From contig NZ_CAAKNY010000084.1 in assembly GCF_901212495.1 (NCBI RefSeq), positions 52,110 through 116,109 on the forward strand: a stretch of DNA of 64,000 bases, given 5' to 3'. Positions 1 to 8,398 of this stretch are shown here, in pieces. Both the position numbers and the translations under genes were made by a program. Position 1 is the first letter of the stretch; every line of letters begins with the position of its first letter. The stretch comes from Collinsella aerofaciens. GTDB taxonomy: Bacteria; Actinomycetota; Coriobacteriia; Coriobacteriales; Coriobacteriaceae. The notes under the pieces are model-generated. The model did no database searches and was not told the origin of the DNA. It saw only the letters and a list, made by a program, of their open reading frames with translations.

Positions 1-550
1 CACTGGCGGCGGCAGCGGCAGCCTGCTCTCGCTGATATCCGTTCCAGGCAGCATAGCCTGCGCCGCCGGCGACGAGCGCGACGGCCACAACGCCGGCAAC
101 CATCAGGTTGCGGCGCCTGGGCGGTATCTTACGATGACGAACCTCGGCTTCGCGTGCCGAAGGAACGGACGGAAGGGGAATATCACCCATGGCGATGGTC
201 TCGTCTACGACAGGCGCAGAGCCTAAGCCGGGGAGCTCGCGGGTCAGCGAATCTTCGGCCGGCAAGCTGTCGAGCAAGATGGTTTCCTCGCTCGTGTCGG
301 ATTCGGGCTGGTCGTCGGCCTCGCATTCGGATTCCTCGTGCCCCGCTTCGTCTTCGGTGGGCGCGGCGCCATCGTCTTTTGCATCCTGATCATCGGGCTG
401 TGCCTCGATTTCCGGCTCATCCTGCGCATCAACGCTCGAATCGTCAAACGCAATCTCGGCCAGCGCGATCTGGTCTAGGCTCTCCAGGGCCTCGGCACAC
501 GCTTCTGCATCTTGGGCCGCATCCTCTTGGCCTATCGTCTCATCTTTCAT
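1..550 (-). CDS. Partial single-pass membrane protein with acidic N-terminus
   Basis: The reading frame runs leftwards from ATG at 550 and is still open at the window edge, so only about 183 N-terminal residues are visible. The first 130 or so are very acidic (many Asp, Glu, Gln) with no recognisable domain. A basic patch (RHRKIPPRRRN) is followed by one hydrophobic segment (LMVAGVVAVALVAGGAGYAAW) and an Ala-rich stretch, which suggests a cytoplasmic acidic tail, one membrane helix and an outside C-terminal domain that is cut off. A GGGG stretch lies a few bases before the ATG. The function cannot be told from this part. Confidence 0.65.
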   Translation of the reverse strand, partial: MKDETIGQEDAAQDAEACAEALESLDQIALAEIAFDDSSVDAQDEPEIEAQPDDQDAKDDGAAPTEDEAGHEESECEADDQPESDTSEETILLDSLPAEDSLTRELPGLGSAPVVDETIAMGDIPLPSVPSAREAEVRHRKIPPRRRNLMVAGVVAVALVAGGAGYAAWNGYQREQAAAAAAS

Positions 551-680
551 ATATCCCCCAAGCTCGATATCGGGACAACAATGTACCCAAAATTGGCGTC
601 ATATAGGGCCGTCAGGCGGTTGGAAATCTGATTTTATCTGTGCGAGAGGTTTTGAATATGTGCGTGAATGCGCGCAACAA

Positions 681-719
681 CAAAACGCCCCGGAAAGCAG
701 GCGAATCGCTTTCCGGGGC
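681..719 (-). terminator. Rho-independent terminator of the DUF5692-like gene
   Basis: A perfect 12-bp stem (687-698 with 708-719, loop 9 nt) is followed, read on the minus strand, by GTTTTGTTG. It lies 69 bases past the stop of the minus-strand gene ending at 788. The remaining bases of the 551-787 gap show no gene. Confidence 0.8.
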
Positions 720-787
720 TGCGCATGACGCGCGATTGCGGCATCGGCTAAGTTTGCCTACATCCAAATGCGGACGGAATAAACACG

Positions 788-1795
788 TTACTCGGCGTGT
801 GCGTAATCAACCTTGGCGCGGCGGGCGGTGGCCTTCTCCCAATCGCTGGTGCCCTCAAAGACATCTTGCTTGTAGGGGTTGCGGCCGAGCTTCTTGGCGC
901 GGTAGATGATGTAGATGATCGCTGCGATGTTGACGACCAGTGCGGCGATCGAGACCGCGGTGGCGGCGCCGGGGTCGAGCGTGGAGTGGGTCACAAAGAT
1001 GGACTCCTCCTGGAAGTAGGGGAACACCTGGGCAAACATGCACCAAATGGCCAGCGTAAAGGCACGGTTCTGGATCCAGCCGCCCTTGTTCCAGATAAAG
1101 GCGGCGACGGTGGGCGCCAGCAGCAGCGCAAAGCCGCAGAACCAGGAGTGGGTGGGCAGGCAGTTGTAGGTGTAGCAGAAGTTCCAGATATCGTAGGCGA
1201 TGATGTAGACCCAGGTCATGTCGGGCCACAGCATGTCGGTCTTGTCCTCGGAGGCGTAGACGCTCCACCAACCGGTCATGCAGAAGATGTTGATGATACC
1301 GGCGATGCCGTTGAACACGTTGTTCCAACCGGCCAGCTGCGTAGCACCTTCGGAGGTGACCCAGGTGGACTGACCCAGGACAAAGAAGTGATAGGCGCTC
1401 TCAAAGTCGGACACGACGGCGATCATGATGTTGATGGCCACGATCACAAACGGCCACGCGCGGAACCAATGCGCCTTGCCGATCTTGCCCCACTGGTACT
1501 TAATGGCAATGAAGCCCCAGCAACCGGCAAGCGCCGCGTATACCTTGGCGTAGTGGAACCAGCTGTTCTGATACACATGGGTGGGGTTGGTGAGCGCCCA
1601 CTCGGCACCCTGCGAAACGCCGATGGCGATGGCGACGCAGTAGATGGTCATGGCCAGCGGAGCCACGCCAAAGATGATAGCCGCGCCGAGCTTGGTGCGG
1701 CGGCCGACCTCGTTGAGCACGATCAGGCCGATAAAGACCATGGCCCAGCCGACCCAGTGGATAAGGGTATTGCTACCCCAAACATCGAACAGCAT
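788..1795 (-). CDS. Polytopic membrane protein, DUF5692-like
   Basis: This 335-residue protein has about nine to ten hydrophobic segments, many Trp and Tyr residues, and a short basic tail, so it is an integral inner-membrane protein. Its pattern resembles DUF5692, a family of unknown function that I associate with Coriobacteria; this is from memory and not checked. The ATG at 1795 has a good ribosome site (AAAGGAG, 6 nt away). The gene follows the TetR gene by 63 bases in the same direction and has its own terminator, so the two probably form an operon in which the TetR protein controls this membrane protein. Transport of a small molecule is only a guess. Confidence 0.75.
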   Translation of the reverse strand: MLFDVWGSNTLIHWVGWAMVFIGLIVLNEVGRRTKLGAAIIFGVAPLAMTIYCVAIAIGVSQGAEWALTNPTHVYQNSWFHYAKVYAALAGCWGFIAIKYQWGKIGKAHWFRAWPFVIVAINIMIAVVSDFESAYHFFVLGQSTWVTSEGATQLAGWNNVFNGIAGIINIFCMTGWWSVYASEDKTDMLWPDMTWVYIIAYDIWNFCYTYNCLPTHSWFCGFALLLAPTVAAFIWNKGGWIQNRAFTLAIWCMFAQVFPYFQEESIFVTHSTLDPGAATAVSIAALVVNIAAIIYIIYRAKKLGRNPYKQDVFEGTSDWEKATARRAKVDYAHAE

Positions 1796-1858
1796 GCTGC
1801 TCTCCTTTCACACGCCCGCGGCCCCTCTTCCGATCGCGGACAGTTTGGCCAAATGTCG

Positions 1859-2521
1859 TCAGTTCCGGGGCTTGCGCTCCGGATACTTGGCGGTGTAGCC
1901 CTCGATGTGGAGCGTCGAGGCGATGATTTCCTTGACCGTCTCGTCGGGCACATCGGGGTGCGTGCGGATATACATCAACAACCCCATGATGAGGGTGTAG
2001 AACGTCTCGTAGACATGGTCGATGCGTAGCTCGTGATGGGCGACAAAATCCACCACGGTGGTGTCGCAGATATACTGCGCCACGCGCTGGACCACGTTGT
2101 GCAAAAAGCCGCCGTAGAGTGCGCCGCTGCTCGAGGTGAGTGTGCTCGGCAGCTCGTGGCCGCTGGCGACCAGGCGCTTAAAGAGCGGAGCGACAGTGTC
2201 GAGTGCGCCCTCGATATCACCGACGACGCGGCTGGCATTCCACTGCTCGAGCTCGGCGATAAAACCGTCGATCGCATCGTCCATCACGGCGGTGACGGCG
2301 GCGTCCATATCGGCGAAGTAGTGGTAGAACAGCGAGCGCGTGCAGCCGGCTCGCTTGGTCACGGCCGAGACAGATAGATGCGACACGCCCAGCTCGGAGC
2401 TTACGGTGCGCACGGCGGCGAGGATCTCGCGACGGCGTTCGTCGCCCGTCAGGCGCTTTGCCGCGCTATCGGATGCGGGGACGGCATCGACCACAGAGGT
2501 ATCTGCTGTGTTGTTGCCCAT
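1859..2521 (-). CDS. TetR/AcrR family transcriptional regulator
   Basis: A 220-residue regulator. The N-terminal helix-turn-helix (residues about 25-75) shows the TetR pattern: RREILAAV, a helix with LSVSAVTKRAGCT, then SLFYHYFADMDAA. The C-terminal two thirds is the variable ligand and dimer region. I chose the ATG at 2521 because AAAGGCGG precedes it by 8 nt; an upstream in-frame ATG at 2557 would lack such a site and would add 12 residues. The gene diverges from the large flavoprotein gene starting at 2711, and two 15-bp palindromes lie between them, so it most likely represses itself, the DUF5692-like gene and perhaps the flavoprotein. The ligand is unknown. Confidence 0.9.
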   Translation of the reverse strand: MGNNTADTSVVDAVPASDSAAKRLTGDERRREILAAVRTVSSELGVSHLSVSAVTKRAGCTRSLFYHYFADMDAAVTAVMDDAIDGFIAELEQWNASRVVGDIEGALDTVAPLFKRLVASGHELPSTLTSSSGALYGGFLHNVVQRVAQYICDTTVVDFVAHHELRIDHVYETFYTLIMGLLMYIRTHPDVPDETVKEIIASTLHIEGYTAKYPERKPRN

Positions 2522-2580
2522 GAGTTTGCCGCCTTTCATCCGTTTGAGCCCGACCATTCGCCTAACAGTCTTGAATATTG

Positions 2581-2618
2581 TTGACGGTTCGTCAATACTA
2601 TTTTTGACACAATGTCAA
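2581..2618. promoter_or_regulatory. Two 15-bp palindromes, candidate TetR operators
   Basis: TTGACGGTTCGTCAA (2581-2595) and TTGACACAATGTCAA (2604-2618) have the same design: six-base arms around three bases, with centres 23 bp apart (about two helical turns). They sit in the divergent gap between the TetR gene and the flavoprotein gene. Binding by this TetR protein is inferred from position. Confidence 0.6.
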
Positions 2619-2710
2619 CAATGGCAGGTGAACGGCATGGGAGCATGCACGGCCTGCAAAAAAGAGGGGTGCCGCGGCCTCGCCGGGCTGCGGCAAGAGA
2701 AGGGACAACC

Positions 2711-5488
2711 ATGATTCTCAACGGACCGGGGATTAGCTACACCGAGCCCGATATCGGCGCGGAGTTTGTACCGCCGCTGCCGGAGCATCCGCGCGAGGCC
2801 ATCGTCAAACTGTGCGAGCACTGTACCAACCGCCTGCTGCATCGCGACGAGCTGCTGGGCTACGAGTACTGGTCGTTTGCCGAGGCCGCGACCGACGAGC
2901 AGGCCGAAGTGCTCTGCAAGATGAAGATGCGCCGTCCCTACACGCTGCCCGAGATGGTCAAGCTCGCCGGCATGCCCGAGGCCGATATCGAGAAGATGCT
3001 CGACGACATGAGCTACACGGGTCTGCTCGAGTACAACTGGGAAAACCCCGAGCGCGCCAAGCAGTGGGTCCTGCCCATGCTGGTGCCGGGTTCCGCCGAG
3101 TTCCTCAACATGCGCGTTGGCCAGCTCGAGGAGCATCCGGTCTATGCCAAGTTCTTTGAGCAGGCGTCCAAGGGGCCGCTGTCCCGCGCCACGCCGATGG
3201 TGCCGCCCGGAGGCGCCGGCATCGGCATGCATGTCATTCCGGTCGAGAAGGCCATCGATGCCGCGAGCACGTCGGTGCCGATTGAGCATATCGAGCACTG
3301 GCTCGACAAGTACGAGGGCAAGTATGCCGCCAGCACCTGCAGCTGCCGCGCGAGCCGTCGCGTGATGGGAGAGGGCTGCGCCGACGACCCGGCCGATTGG
3401 TGCATCGCCGTGGGCGATATGGCCGACTACGTTGTCGAGACCGACCGCGGTCATTACGTGACCCGCGACGAGGTCTACGACATCTTGCGCCAGGCCGAGG
3501 ACAACGGCTTTGTGCACCAGATCACCAACATTGACGGCGAGAACAAGATCTTCGCCATCTGCAACTGCAACGTCAACGTGTGCTATGCCCTGCGCACCTC
3601 GCAGCTGTTCAACACGCCCAACCTGTCGCGCTCGGCCTATGTCGCCAAGGTCGAGAAGGACAAGTGCGTGGCCTGCGGTCGCTGCGTTGAGGTGTGTCCG
3701 GCCGGCGCCGCCAAGCTGGGCCAGAAGCTCTGCAGCAAAAAGGCCGGCGGACAGGTGCCCGAGTATCCGCGCCAGGAGCTGCCCGATGCCACCAAGTGGG
3801 ACCACACCAAGTGGTCGCCCAACTACCGCAACGACAACCGCATCGAGACGCATGAGTCCGGCACCGCTCCCTGCAAGACGGCCTGCCCCGCGCATGTCGC
3901 CGTTCAGGGCTATTTGAAGCTCGCGGCGCAGGGCCGCTATGACGAGGCCCTGGCACTCATTAAGCGCGAGAACCCGCTGCCCGCTATCTGCGGCCGTGTG
4001 TGCAACCGCCGCTGTGAGGATGCCTGCACCCGCGGCCGTGTGGACGCCGCCGTGGCTATCGATGAGGTCAAGAAGTTCATCGCCCAGCGCGATCTGGATG
4101 CCGCGACCCGCTATGTCCCACCTGTTGTGACCCCGACGCGTGCCGGTGGCTTCGACCAGAAGATCGCCATTATCGGTGCCGGCCCGGCCGGCCTGTCCTG
4201 TGCCTTCTATCTGGCCGAGAAGGGCTACAGGCCCGTCGTGTTCGAGAAGAACGAGCGCCCGGGCGGTATGCTCACCTACGGTATTCCCAGCTTTAAGCTG
4301 GAGAAGGACGTTGTCGAGGCCGAGGTCGAGATCATTCGCCTGATGGGTGCCGAGTTCCGCTATGGCGTGGAGGTCGGTCGCGATGTGACGCTCGACGAGC
4401 TGCGCGAGCAGGGCTTTAAGGCCTTCTACGTGGCTATCGGCTGCCAGGGCGGCCGCCTTGCCGGTATTCCGGGCGAGGATGCCGAGGACGTGACCGCGGC
4501 CGTCGACTTTTTGCGCGAGGTCAACAGCGGCAAGATCGACGCGCTGCCCGGCCGCACCATCGTGGTTGGCGGCGGCAACGTGGCTATCGATGTCGCGCGC
4601 AACGCCTGCCGCCTGGGTTCCGAGCACGTTGAGATGTTCTGCCTGGAGAGCGAGGCCCAGATGCCCGCCAGCGAGGAGGAGCGTCGCGAGGCCGTTGAGG
4701 ACGGCGCGCACATCAGCTGCGGCTGGGGCCCCAAGGAGATTCACCTGGACAAGGCCGGTCGTTTGTGCGGCATCACCTTCAAGCGCTGCACGCGTGTCTT
4801 TGACGACGAGGGCCGGTTTGCGCCCGAATACGACGAGAACGATCTGCGCCGTGTCGATGCCGACCGTGTCGTCATGTCGATTGGCCAGTCCATTGTGTGG
4901 GGCGACCTGCTGGCTGGCTCCAAGGTGGAGCTTGGCCGCGGCCAGGGTGCCCTTGCCGATCCCCAGACCTACCAGACCGCCGAGCCAGACATCTTTGTGG
5001 GCGGCGACGTCTACACCGGCCCGAGCTTTGCCATCGATGCCATCGCCGCCGGTCACGAGGCCGCCGTCTCCATCCATCGCTTTGTGCAGCCGGGATCCAC
5101 GCTCACCATCGGCCGCAACCAGCGCCGCTACAGCGCGCTCGACCGCGACGATGTCGTGATCGAGAGCTACGACAACGCGAGCCGCGAGGTCGCCCACGTG
5201 GACCGCGGGCGCGAGAAGGCCGCGCCGTTTAGCGAGTACGTCGAGACCTTTACCGAAGAACAGGTGCGCGCCGAGACTGCCCGCTGCCTGGGTTGCGGCG
5301 CCTCGATCGTCGACCCCAACAAGTGCATCGGCTGCGGTCTGTGCACCACCAAGTGCGCGTTCGACGCCATCCATCTGGATCGCGACCGCCCCGAGTGCTC
5401 CACGATGGTCAAATACGAGCAAAAGCTCCCCAGCCTGGGTAAGTACGCCTTGAAGCGCGCGATCAAGATTAAATTCGGGAAGAAGTAA
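2711..5488 (+). CDS. FAD-dependent NAD(P)H oxidoreductase with several Fe-S clusters (GltD-like)
   Basis: A 925-residue cytoplasmic redox enzyme. The N-terminal 300 residues are cysteine-rich (CRASRRVMGEGC, CNCNVNVC) and unassigned. A ferredoxin-type motif CVACGRCVEVCPAG starts near residue 319. A glutamate-synthase small-subunit-like module follows, with CKTACPAHV near 388 and CGRVCNRRCEDAC for Fe-S ligands, an FAD site (IIGAGPAGL, about 487) and an NAD(P)H site (VVGGGNVAIDVARN, about 618). Near the C-terminus CIGCGLCTTKC (about 873) is another cluster motif. The ATG at 2711 follows AAGAGAAGGGA; longer frames upstream would cross the operator region. The enzyme should pass electrons between NAD(P)H and an unknown acceptor. 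It diverges from the TetR gene. Confidence 0.85.
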   Translation: MILNGPGISYTEPDIGAEFVPPLPEHPREAIVKLCEHCTNRLLHRDELLGYEYWSFAEAATDEQAEVLCKMKMRRPYTLPEMVKLAGMPEADIEKMLDDMSYTGLLEYNWENPERAKQWVLPMLVPGSAEFLNMRVGQLEEHPVYAKFFEQASKGPLSRATPMVPPGGAGIGMHVIPVEKAIDAASTSVPIEHIEHWLDKYEGKYAASTCSCRASRRVMGEGCADDPADWCIAVGDMADYVVETDRGHYVTRDEVYDILRQAEDNGFVHQITNIDGENKIFAICNCNVNVCYALRTSQLFNTPNLSRSAYVAKVEKDKCVACGRCVEVCPAGAAKLGQKLCSKKAGGQVPEYPRQELPDATKWDHTKWSPNYRNDNRIETHESGTAPCKTACPAHVAVQGYLKLAAQGRYDEALALIKRENPLPAICGRVCNRRCEDACTRGRVDAAVAIDEVKKFIAQRDLDAATRYVPPVVTPTRAGGFDQKIAIIGAGPAGLSCAFYLAEKGYRPVVFEKNERPGGMLTYGIPSFKLEKDVVEAEVEIIRLMGAEFRYGVEVGRDVTLDELREQGFKAFYVAIGCQGGRLAGIPGEDAEDVTAAVDFLREVNSGKIDALPGRTIVVGGGNVAIDVARNACRLGSEHVEMFCLESEAQMPASEEERREAVEDGAHISCGWGPKEIHLDKAGRLCGITFKRCTRVFDDEGRFAPEYDENDLRRVDADRVVMSIGQSIVWGDLLAGSKVELGRGQGALADPQTYQTAEPDIFVGGDVYTGPSFAIDAIAAGHEAAVSIHRFVQPGSTLTIGRNQRRYSALDRDDVVIESYDNASREVAHVDRGREKAAPFSEYVETFTEEQVRAETARCLGCGASIVDPNKCIGCGLCTTKCAFDAIHLDRDRPECSTMVKYEQKLPSLGKYALKRAIKIKFGKK

Positions 5489-5530
5489 AAGAACCTAACA
5501 AGTAAGTGAACGGCGCAGAGGGCGGTTGGA

Positions 5531-5705
5531 CAGCGAGCGGGTCTCAGGCGTGGCGAGGTGCCTTGAAAGAGGAGGGCATAGGGCTTTTGCCCATGCCCGA
5601 CGATTGAAAGGCAGATCGCCCGTCTGGGGCTCGCGCAGCGTCAAGCCGACCGCCGTTCGTTAGAACGGCGGAAGGAAAGCTGGGGTACCTGGGCGCCGCT
5701 CGCTG
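5531..5705 (+). ncRNA. Candidate structured RNA or leader upstream of hypA
   Basis: A perfect 10-bp long-range stem (CAGCGAGCGG 5531-5540 with CCGCTCGCTG 5696-5705) closes the region, and a second helix (CTCAGG 5543-5548 with CCTGGG 5688-5693, one wobble) stacks just inside. Within it are a hairpin at 5574-5598 (GGGCAT-A-GGGC, TTTT loop) and a 9-bp stem with a 4-nt loop at 5650-5671. This is more structure than expected by chance and lies 45 bases before the hypA start, so it could be a cis-regulatory leader or an independent RNA. I do not recognise it as a known riboswitch class. Confidence 0.45.
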
Positions 5706-5750
5706 ACGTTGAATTGACATCGCATCGACCTCTGTCGAAAGGTTTTTATC

Positions 5751-6179
5751 TTGCATGAATTGGGAATCGTGTATCACATCATTCGCGATGTTGAGAACGT
5801 GGCGCGCGCCAATGGCGTGCGTCGCGTTTCGAGCGTGACGTTGCTGCTGGGCGAGGTCTCGGGCGTCGTTCCCGACTTGCTGCTCGACGCTTGGCGCTGG
5901 GCGGCAGATAAAAAGTCCATCACGCTGGGTGCGGAGCTTATTGTGGAGCCCGTCGAGGCCGTGACGCATTGCGAGGCATGCGGCCGTGACTACGCGACGG
6001 TCGAGCACGGCAAGATCTGTCCCCATTGCGGCAGCGGCGAGACATACCTGCTGCAGGGCCAGGAGGTCATGATCAAGCAGATCGAGACCCCCGACGAGGA
6101 CCCGGCAGACGCTGTCCCCGACGGCCCTTCTGACGCCCCCGACGCCATCGACGCCGCCAACCCCCTCCACATCGTCTAG
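5751..6179 (+). CDS. hypA: Hydrogenase nickel incorporation protein HypA
   Basis: A 142-residue HypA/HybF-type nickel chaperone. The TTG at 5751 must be the start because the family needs His at position 2 for nickel, and the frame reads M-H-E-L-G-I; GAAAGG lies 8 nt before it. A zinc ribbon is visible (CEAC near residue 74 and CPHC near 94). HypA passes nickel to hydrogenase or urease maturation. The last 30 residues are an acidic, Pro/Asp-rich tail that is longer than usual. No other hyp or hydrogenase genes are in the window, so it is an orphan here. A structured leader candidate lies just upstream. Confidence 0.9.
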   Translation: MHELGIVYHIIRDVENVARANGVRRVSSVTLLLGEVSGVVPDLLLDAWRWAADKKSITLGAELIVEPVEAVTHCEACGRDYATVEHGKICPHCGSGETYLLQGQEVMIKQIETPDEDPADAVPDGPSDAPDAIDAANPLHIV

Positions 6180-6183
6180 CCCC

Positions 6184-6239
6184 TAGTCGTTGGGGACGCT
6201 CTTACATGACTAGTCAATCAAGAACGTCCCCAACGACTA
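6184..6239. repeat. Intergenic inverted repeat with TTGGGGAC core
   Basis: Perfect 15-bp arms (6184-6198 and 6225-6239) surround a 26-nt loop; after one mismatch the stem gains four more pairs. There is no T run, so it is not a typical terminator, although it may stop transcription after hypA. The GTTGGGGACG core recurs in the gaps near 43390, 50675 and 50712. Confidence 0.75.
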
Positions 6240-6280
6240 CTTGCGCTAGAACATAAGCCACGAAAATGTCAAGTCATGTC

Positions 6281-6452
6281 TGTTTAAACAAAATGGTGGC
6301 AGCATAAGCGCATGGCACTTGCTTAAAATGGTAATTAATGAACAGCCTGCTTGTATCTGCAAAATACGTGGCTTGATGAACGATGCCTTGGTTGGTAATG
6401 AGTCAAAAAGCAGCAACGTAATCAACTTGTAACAAAGATAGATGTTTAAACA
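6281..6452. promoter_or_regulatory. Two TGTTTAAACA palindromes upstream of the PTS operon
   Basis: The 10-bp palindrome TGTTTAAACA, each time followed by AAAT, occurs at 6281-6290 and 6443-6452. The second copy lies about 28 bases before a TATAAT box (6480-6485). The pair is placed to act as an operator for a sugar-responsive regulator. The AT-rich gap 6240-6552 shows no gene. Confidence 0.45.
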
Positions 6453-6479
6453 AAATATTCAGCCATTTACATTTTCTTC

Positions 6480-6485
6480 TATAAT
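6480..6485 (+). promoter_or_regulatory. Probable -10 box of the PTS operon
   Basis: TATAAT lies 71 bases before the manX start in AT-rich DNA. The -35 side is weak (TTCAGC at about 16 bp). A second possible -10, TATACT, lies near 6503. Confidence 0.4.
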
Positions 6486-6555
6486 TTCACGGTGCTTGCA
6501 GGTATACTCCTTTCATGTCGTGTAGGAATTACGTAGACAAAAAGGAGGTTATGTG

Positions 6556-7545
6556 ATGGTAAGTATTGTTCTTGCTAGCCACGGGGACTTGGCTGCTGGA
6601 ATCAAGCAGACGGGCTCGATGGTCTTTGGCGATCAGCCGTCTGTAGCCGTGGTCTCGCTCGAGCCGAGCATGGGCCCCGACGACTTCCGTGCCAAGGTCG
6701 AGGAAGCAATCGCTTCCTTCGAGGACCAGGAGCAGGTGCTCTTCCTCGTTGATCTGTGGGGCGGCACGCCGTTCAACCAGATCAGCGGGCTCATCGAGGG
6801 CCACGATTCCTGGGCTATCGTCACCGGTGTCAACCTGCCTATGCTCATCGAGGCATATTCGCAGCGCTTTGATGCAAAGAACACTGCACATGCGATCGCA
6901 AAACATCTTGTGACTGAGGCTAAGGCTGGCGTGCGCGTCAAGCCCGTGTCTCTGGAGCCCGAGGAGAAGAAGCCGGCTGCGGCCGCCGCTGCTCCTGCAG
7001 GCGCCATCCCTCCGGGAACGGTCATCGGCGACGGGCACATCAAGATTGCCCACGTCCGTATCGACACCCGTCTGCTGCATGGCCAGGTGGCCACCACGTG
7101 GACCAAGCAGATCAACCCCAACCGCATCATCGTGGTCTCCGACGGCGTTGCTCACGACGAGCTCCGCAAGACCATGATCGAGCAGGCTGCCCCTCCGGGA
7201 GTCCATGCCAACGTCGTGCCCATCAAGAAGATGGCCGAGGTCGTCAAGGATACGCGCTTTGGTGACACCAAGGCGCTGCTACTCTTTGAGAATCCGCAGG
7301 ATCTGCTCAAGGCCATCGAGGCCGGCGTCGACATCAAGGAAGTCAACATCGGTTCCATGGCTCACTCCAAGGGCAAGGTTGTCGTCACCAACGCCGTCGC
7401 CATGGGCGATGACGACGTTAAGACTCTCGAGGCCCTCAAGGCCAAGGGCGTCAAGTTCGAGGTCCGCAAGGTTCCTTCGGATTCCTCCGGGGATCTCGAC
7501 GCCATGTTGAAGAAAGCTAAGGCCGAACTGGCCGCTCAAGCATAG
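6556..7545 (+). CDS. manX: PTS mannose-family EIIAB component
   Basis: A 329-residue fusion of two phosphotransferase domains. Residues 1-130 are EIIA-Man with the phosphorylated His at position 9 (LASHGDLA). An Ala/Pro-rich linker covers about 134-160. EIIB follows with its active His near 175 (RIDTRLLHGQV). The protein receives phosphate from HPr and passes it to sugar bound by EIIC/EIID at the membrane. AGGAGG ends 7 nt before the ATG at 6556; a GTG one codon earlier is less likely. First gene of an operon with the EIIC, EIID and DUF956 genes. Members of this family take up mannose, glucose, fructose, sorbose or amino sugars; the substrate cannot be read from the sequence. Confidence 0.93.
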   Translation: MVSIVLASHGDLAAGIKQTGSMVFGDQPSVAVVSLEPSMGPDDFRAKVEEAIASFEDQEQVLFLVDLWGGTPFNQISGLIEGHDSWAIVTGVNLPMLIEAYSQRFDAKNTAHAIAKHLVTEAKAGVRVKPVSLEPEEKKPAAAAAAPAGAIPPGTVIGDGHIKIAHVRIDTRLLHGQVATTWTKQINPNRIIVVSDGVAHDELRKTMIEQAAPPGVHANVVPIKKMAEVVKDTRFGDTKALLLFENPQDLLKAIEAGVDIKEVNIGSMAHSKGKVVVTNAVAMGDDDVKTLEALKAKGVKFEVRKVPSDSSGDLDAMLKKAKAELAAQA

Positions 7546-7563
7546 TAAAGGAGGGTCCGATAC

Positions 7564-8382
7564 ATGTCTGCAATCACTATTCTGCTTGTTGCGATTGTCG
7601 CGTTGTTTGCCGGTATGGAAGGCATTCTGGATCAGTTCCAGTTCCATCAGCCGCTCGTGGCGTGCACGCTTATCGGTCTCGTAACCGGTCACCTTCAGGA
7701 GGGCATCCTCCTGGGCGGTTCGCTCCAGATGATGGCCCTTGGCTGGGCTAATGTCGGCGCCGCCGTCGCTCCTGATGCCGCTCTGGCCTCGGTCGCTTCT
7801 TCGATCATCATGGTGCTCGCCCTCAACGGCGGCGCCACCGATTCGGCCAAGGCCGTTACCGCCGCCATCGCCGTCGCCGTCCCGCTGTCGGTCGCCGGCC
7901 TGTTCCTGACCATGATCTGCCGTACCCTGGCTACCGCTATCGCTCACGCCATGGACGGTTGCGCCGAGAAGGGCGACTTCTCCGGCATCGAGCGCTGGCA
8001 GTATGCCGCCATCCTCATGCAGGGCCTTCGTATCGCCATTCCGGCAGTACTTCTGTGTGTCATCCCGGCCGAGGCGGTTACCAACGCGCTTAACGCTATG
8101 CCCGACTGGCTGTCCGGCGGCATGGCTGTCGGCGGCGGCATGGTCGCTTCCGTCGGTTACGCCATGGTCATCAACATGATGGCCACCAAGGAGACCTGGC
8201 CGTTCTTCATCCTCGGCTTTGTCCTTGCTGCCATCCCTCAGCTCACGCTGATCGCCCTTGGCCTCATCGGCATCTCCCTTGCCCTCATCTACCTTGGCCT
8301 TAAGGATCTGGCCAAGCAGGGTGGCGGCATGGGCGGTGGCTCCGGTGACCCGCTCGGCGACATTCTGAACGATTACGAGTAG
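7564..8382 (+). CDS. manY: PTS mannose-family EIIC component
   Basis: A 272-residue membrane permease subunit of the mannose/sorbose PTS family, starting 18 bases after the EIIAB stop with AAGGAGGG in front of the ATG. It begins with a hydrophobic helix and the typical GMEGILDQFQFHQPLVACTLIGLVTG stretch split over two helices, and has EGILLGGSLQMMALGWANVG, a hallmark of the family. About seven membrane segments can be counted. With EIID it forms the sugar channel. The C-terminus is Gly-rich. Confidence 0.93.
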   Translation: MSAITILLVAIVALFAGMEGILDQFQFHQPLVACTLIGLVTGHLQEGILLGGSLQMMALGWANVGAAVAPDAALASVASSIIMVLALNGGATDSAKAVTAAIAVAVPLSVAGLFLTMICRTLATAIAHAMDGCAEKGDFSGIERWQYAAILMQGLRIAIPAVLLCVIPAEAVTNALNAMPDWLSGGMAVGGGMVASVGYAMVINMMATKETWPFFILGFVLAAIPQLTLIALGLIGISLALIYLGLKDLAKQGGGMGGGSGDPLGDILNDYE

Positions 8383-8398
8383 GAGGGGAGTGATACAT

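Noticed and set aside
2615-5422. Long open frame on the minus strand opposite the flavoprotein gene
   Set aside because: It mirrors the G/C third-position bias of the plus-strand gene, has no ribosome site and no recognisable motifs, while the plus strand shows clear FAD and Fe-S motifs.
6310-6322. Sigma-54-like promoter (TGGCAC...TTGC) before the PTS operon
   Set aside because: The two elements are directly adjacent without the required spacing of about 4-5 bases, and no LevR-type activator gene is nearby.
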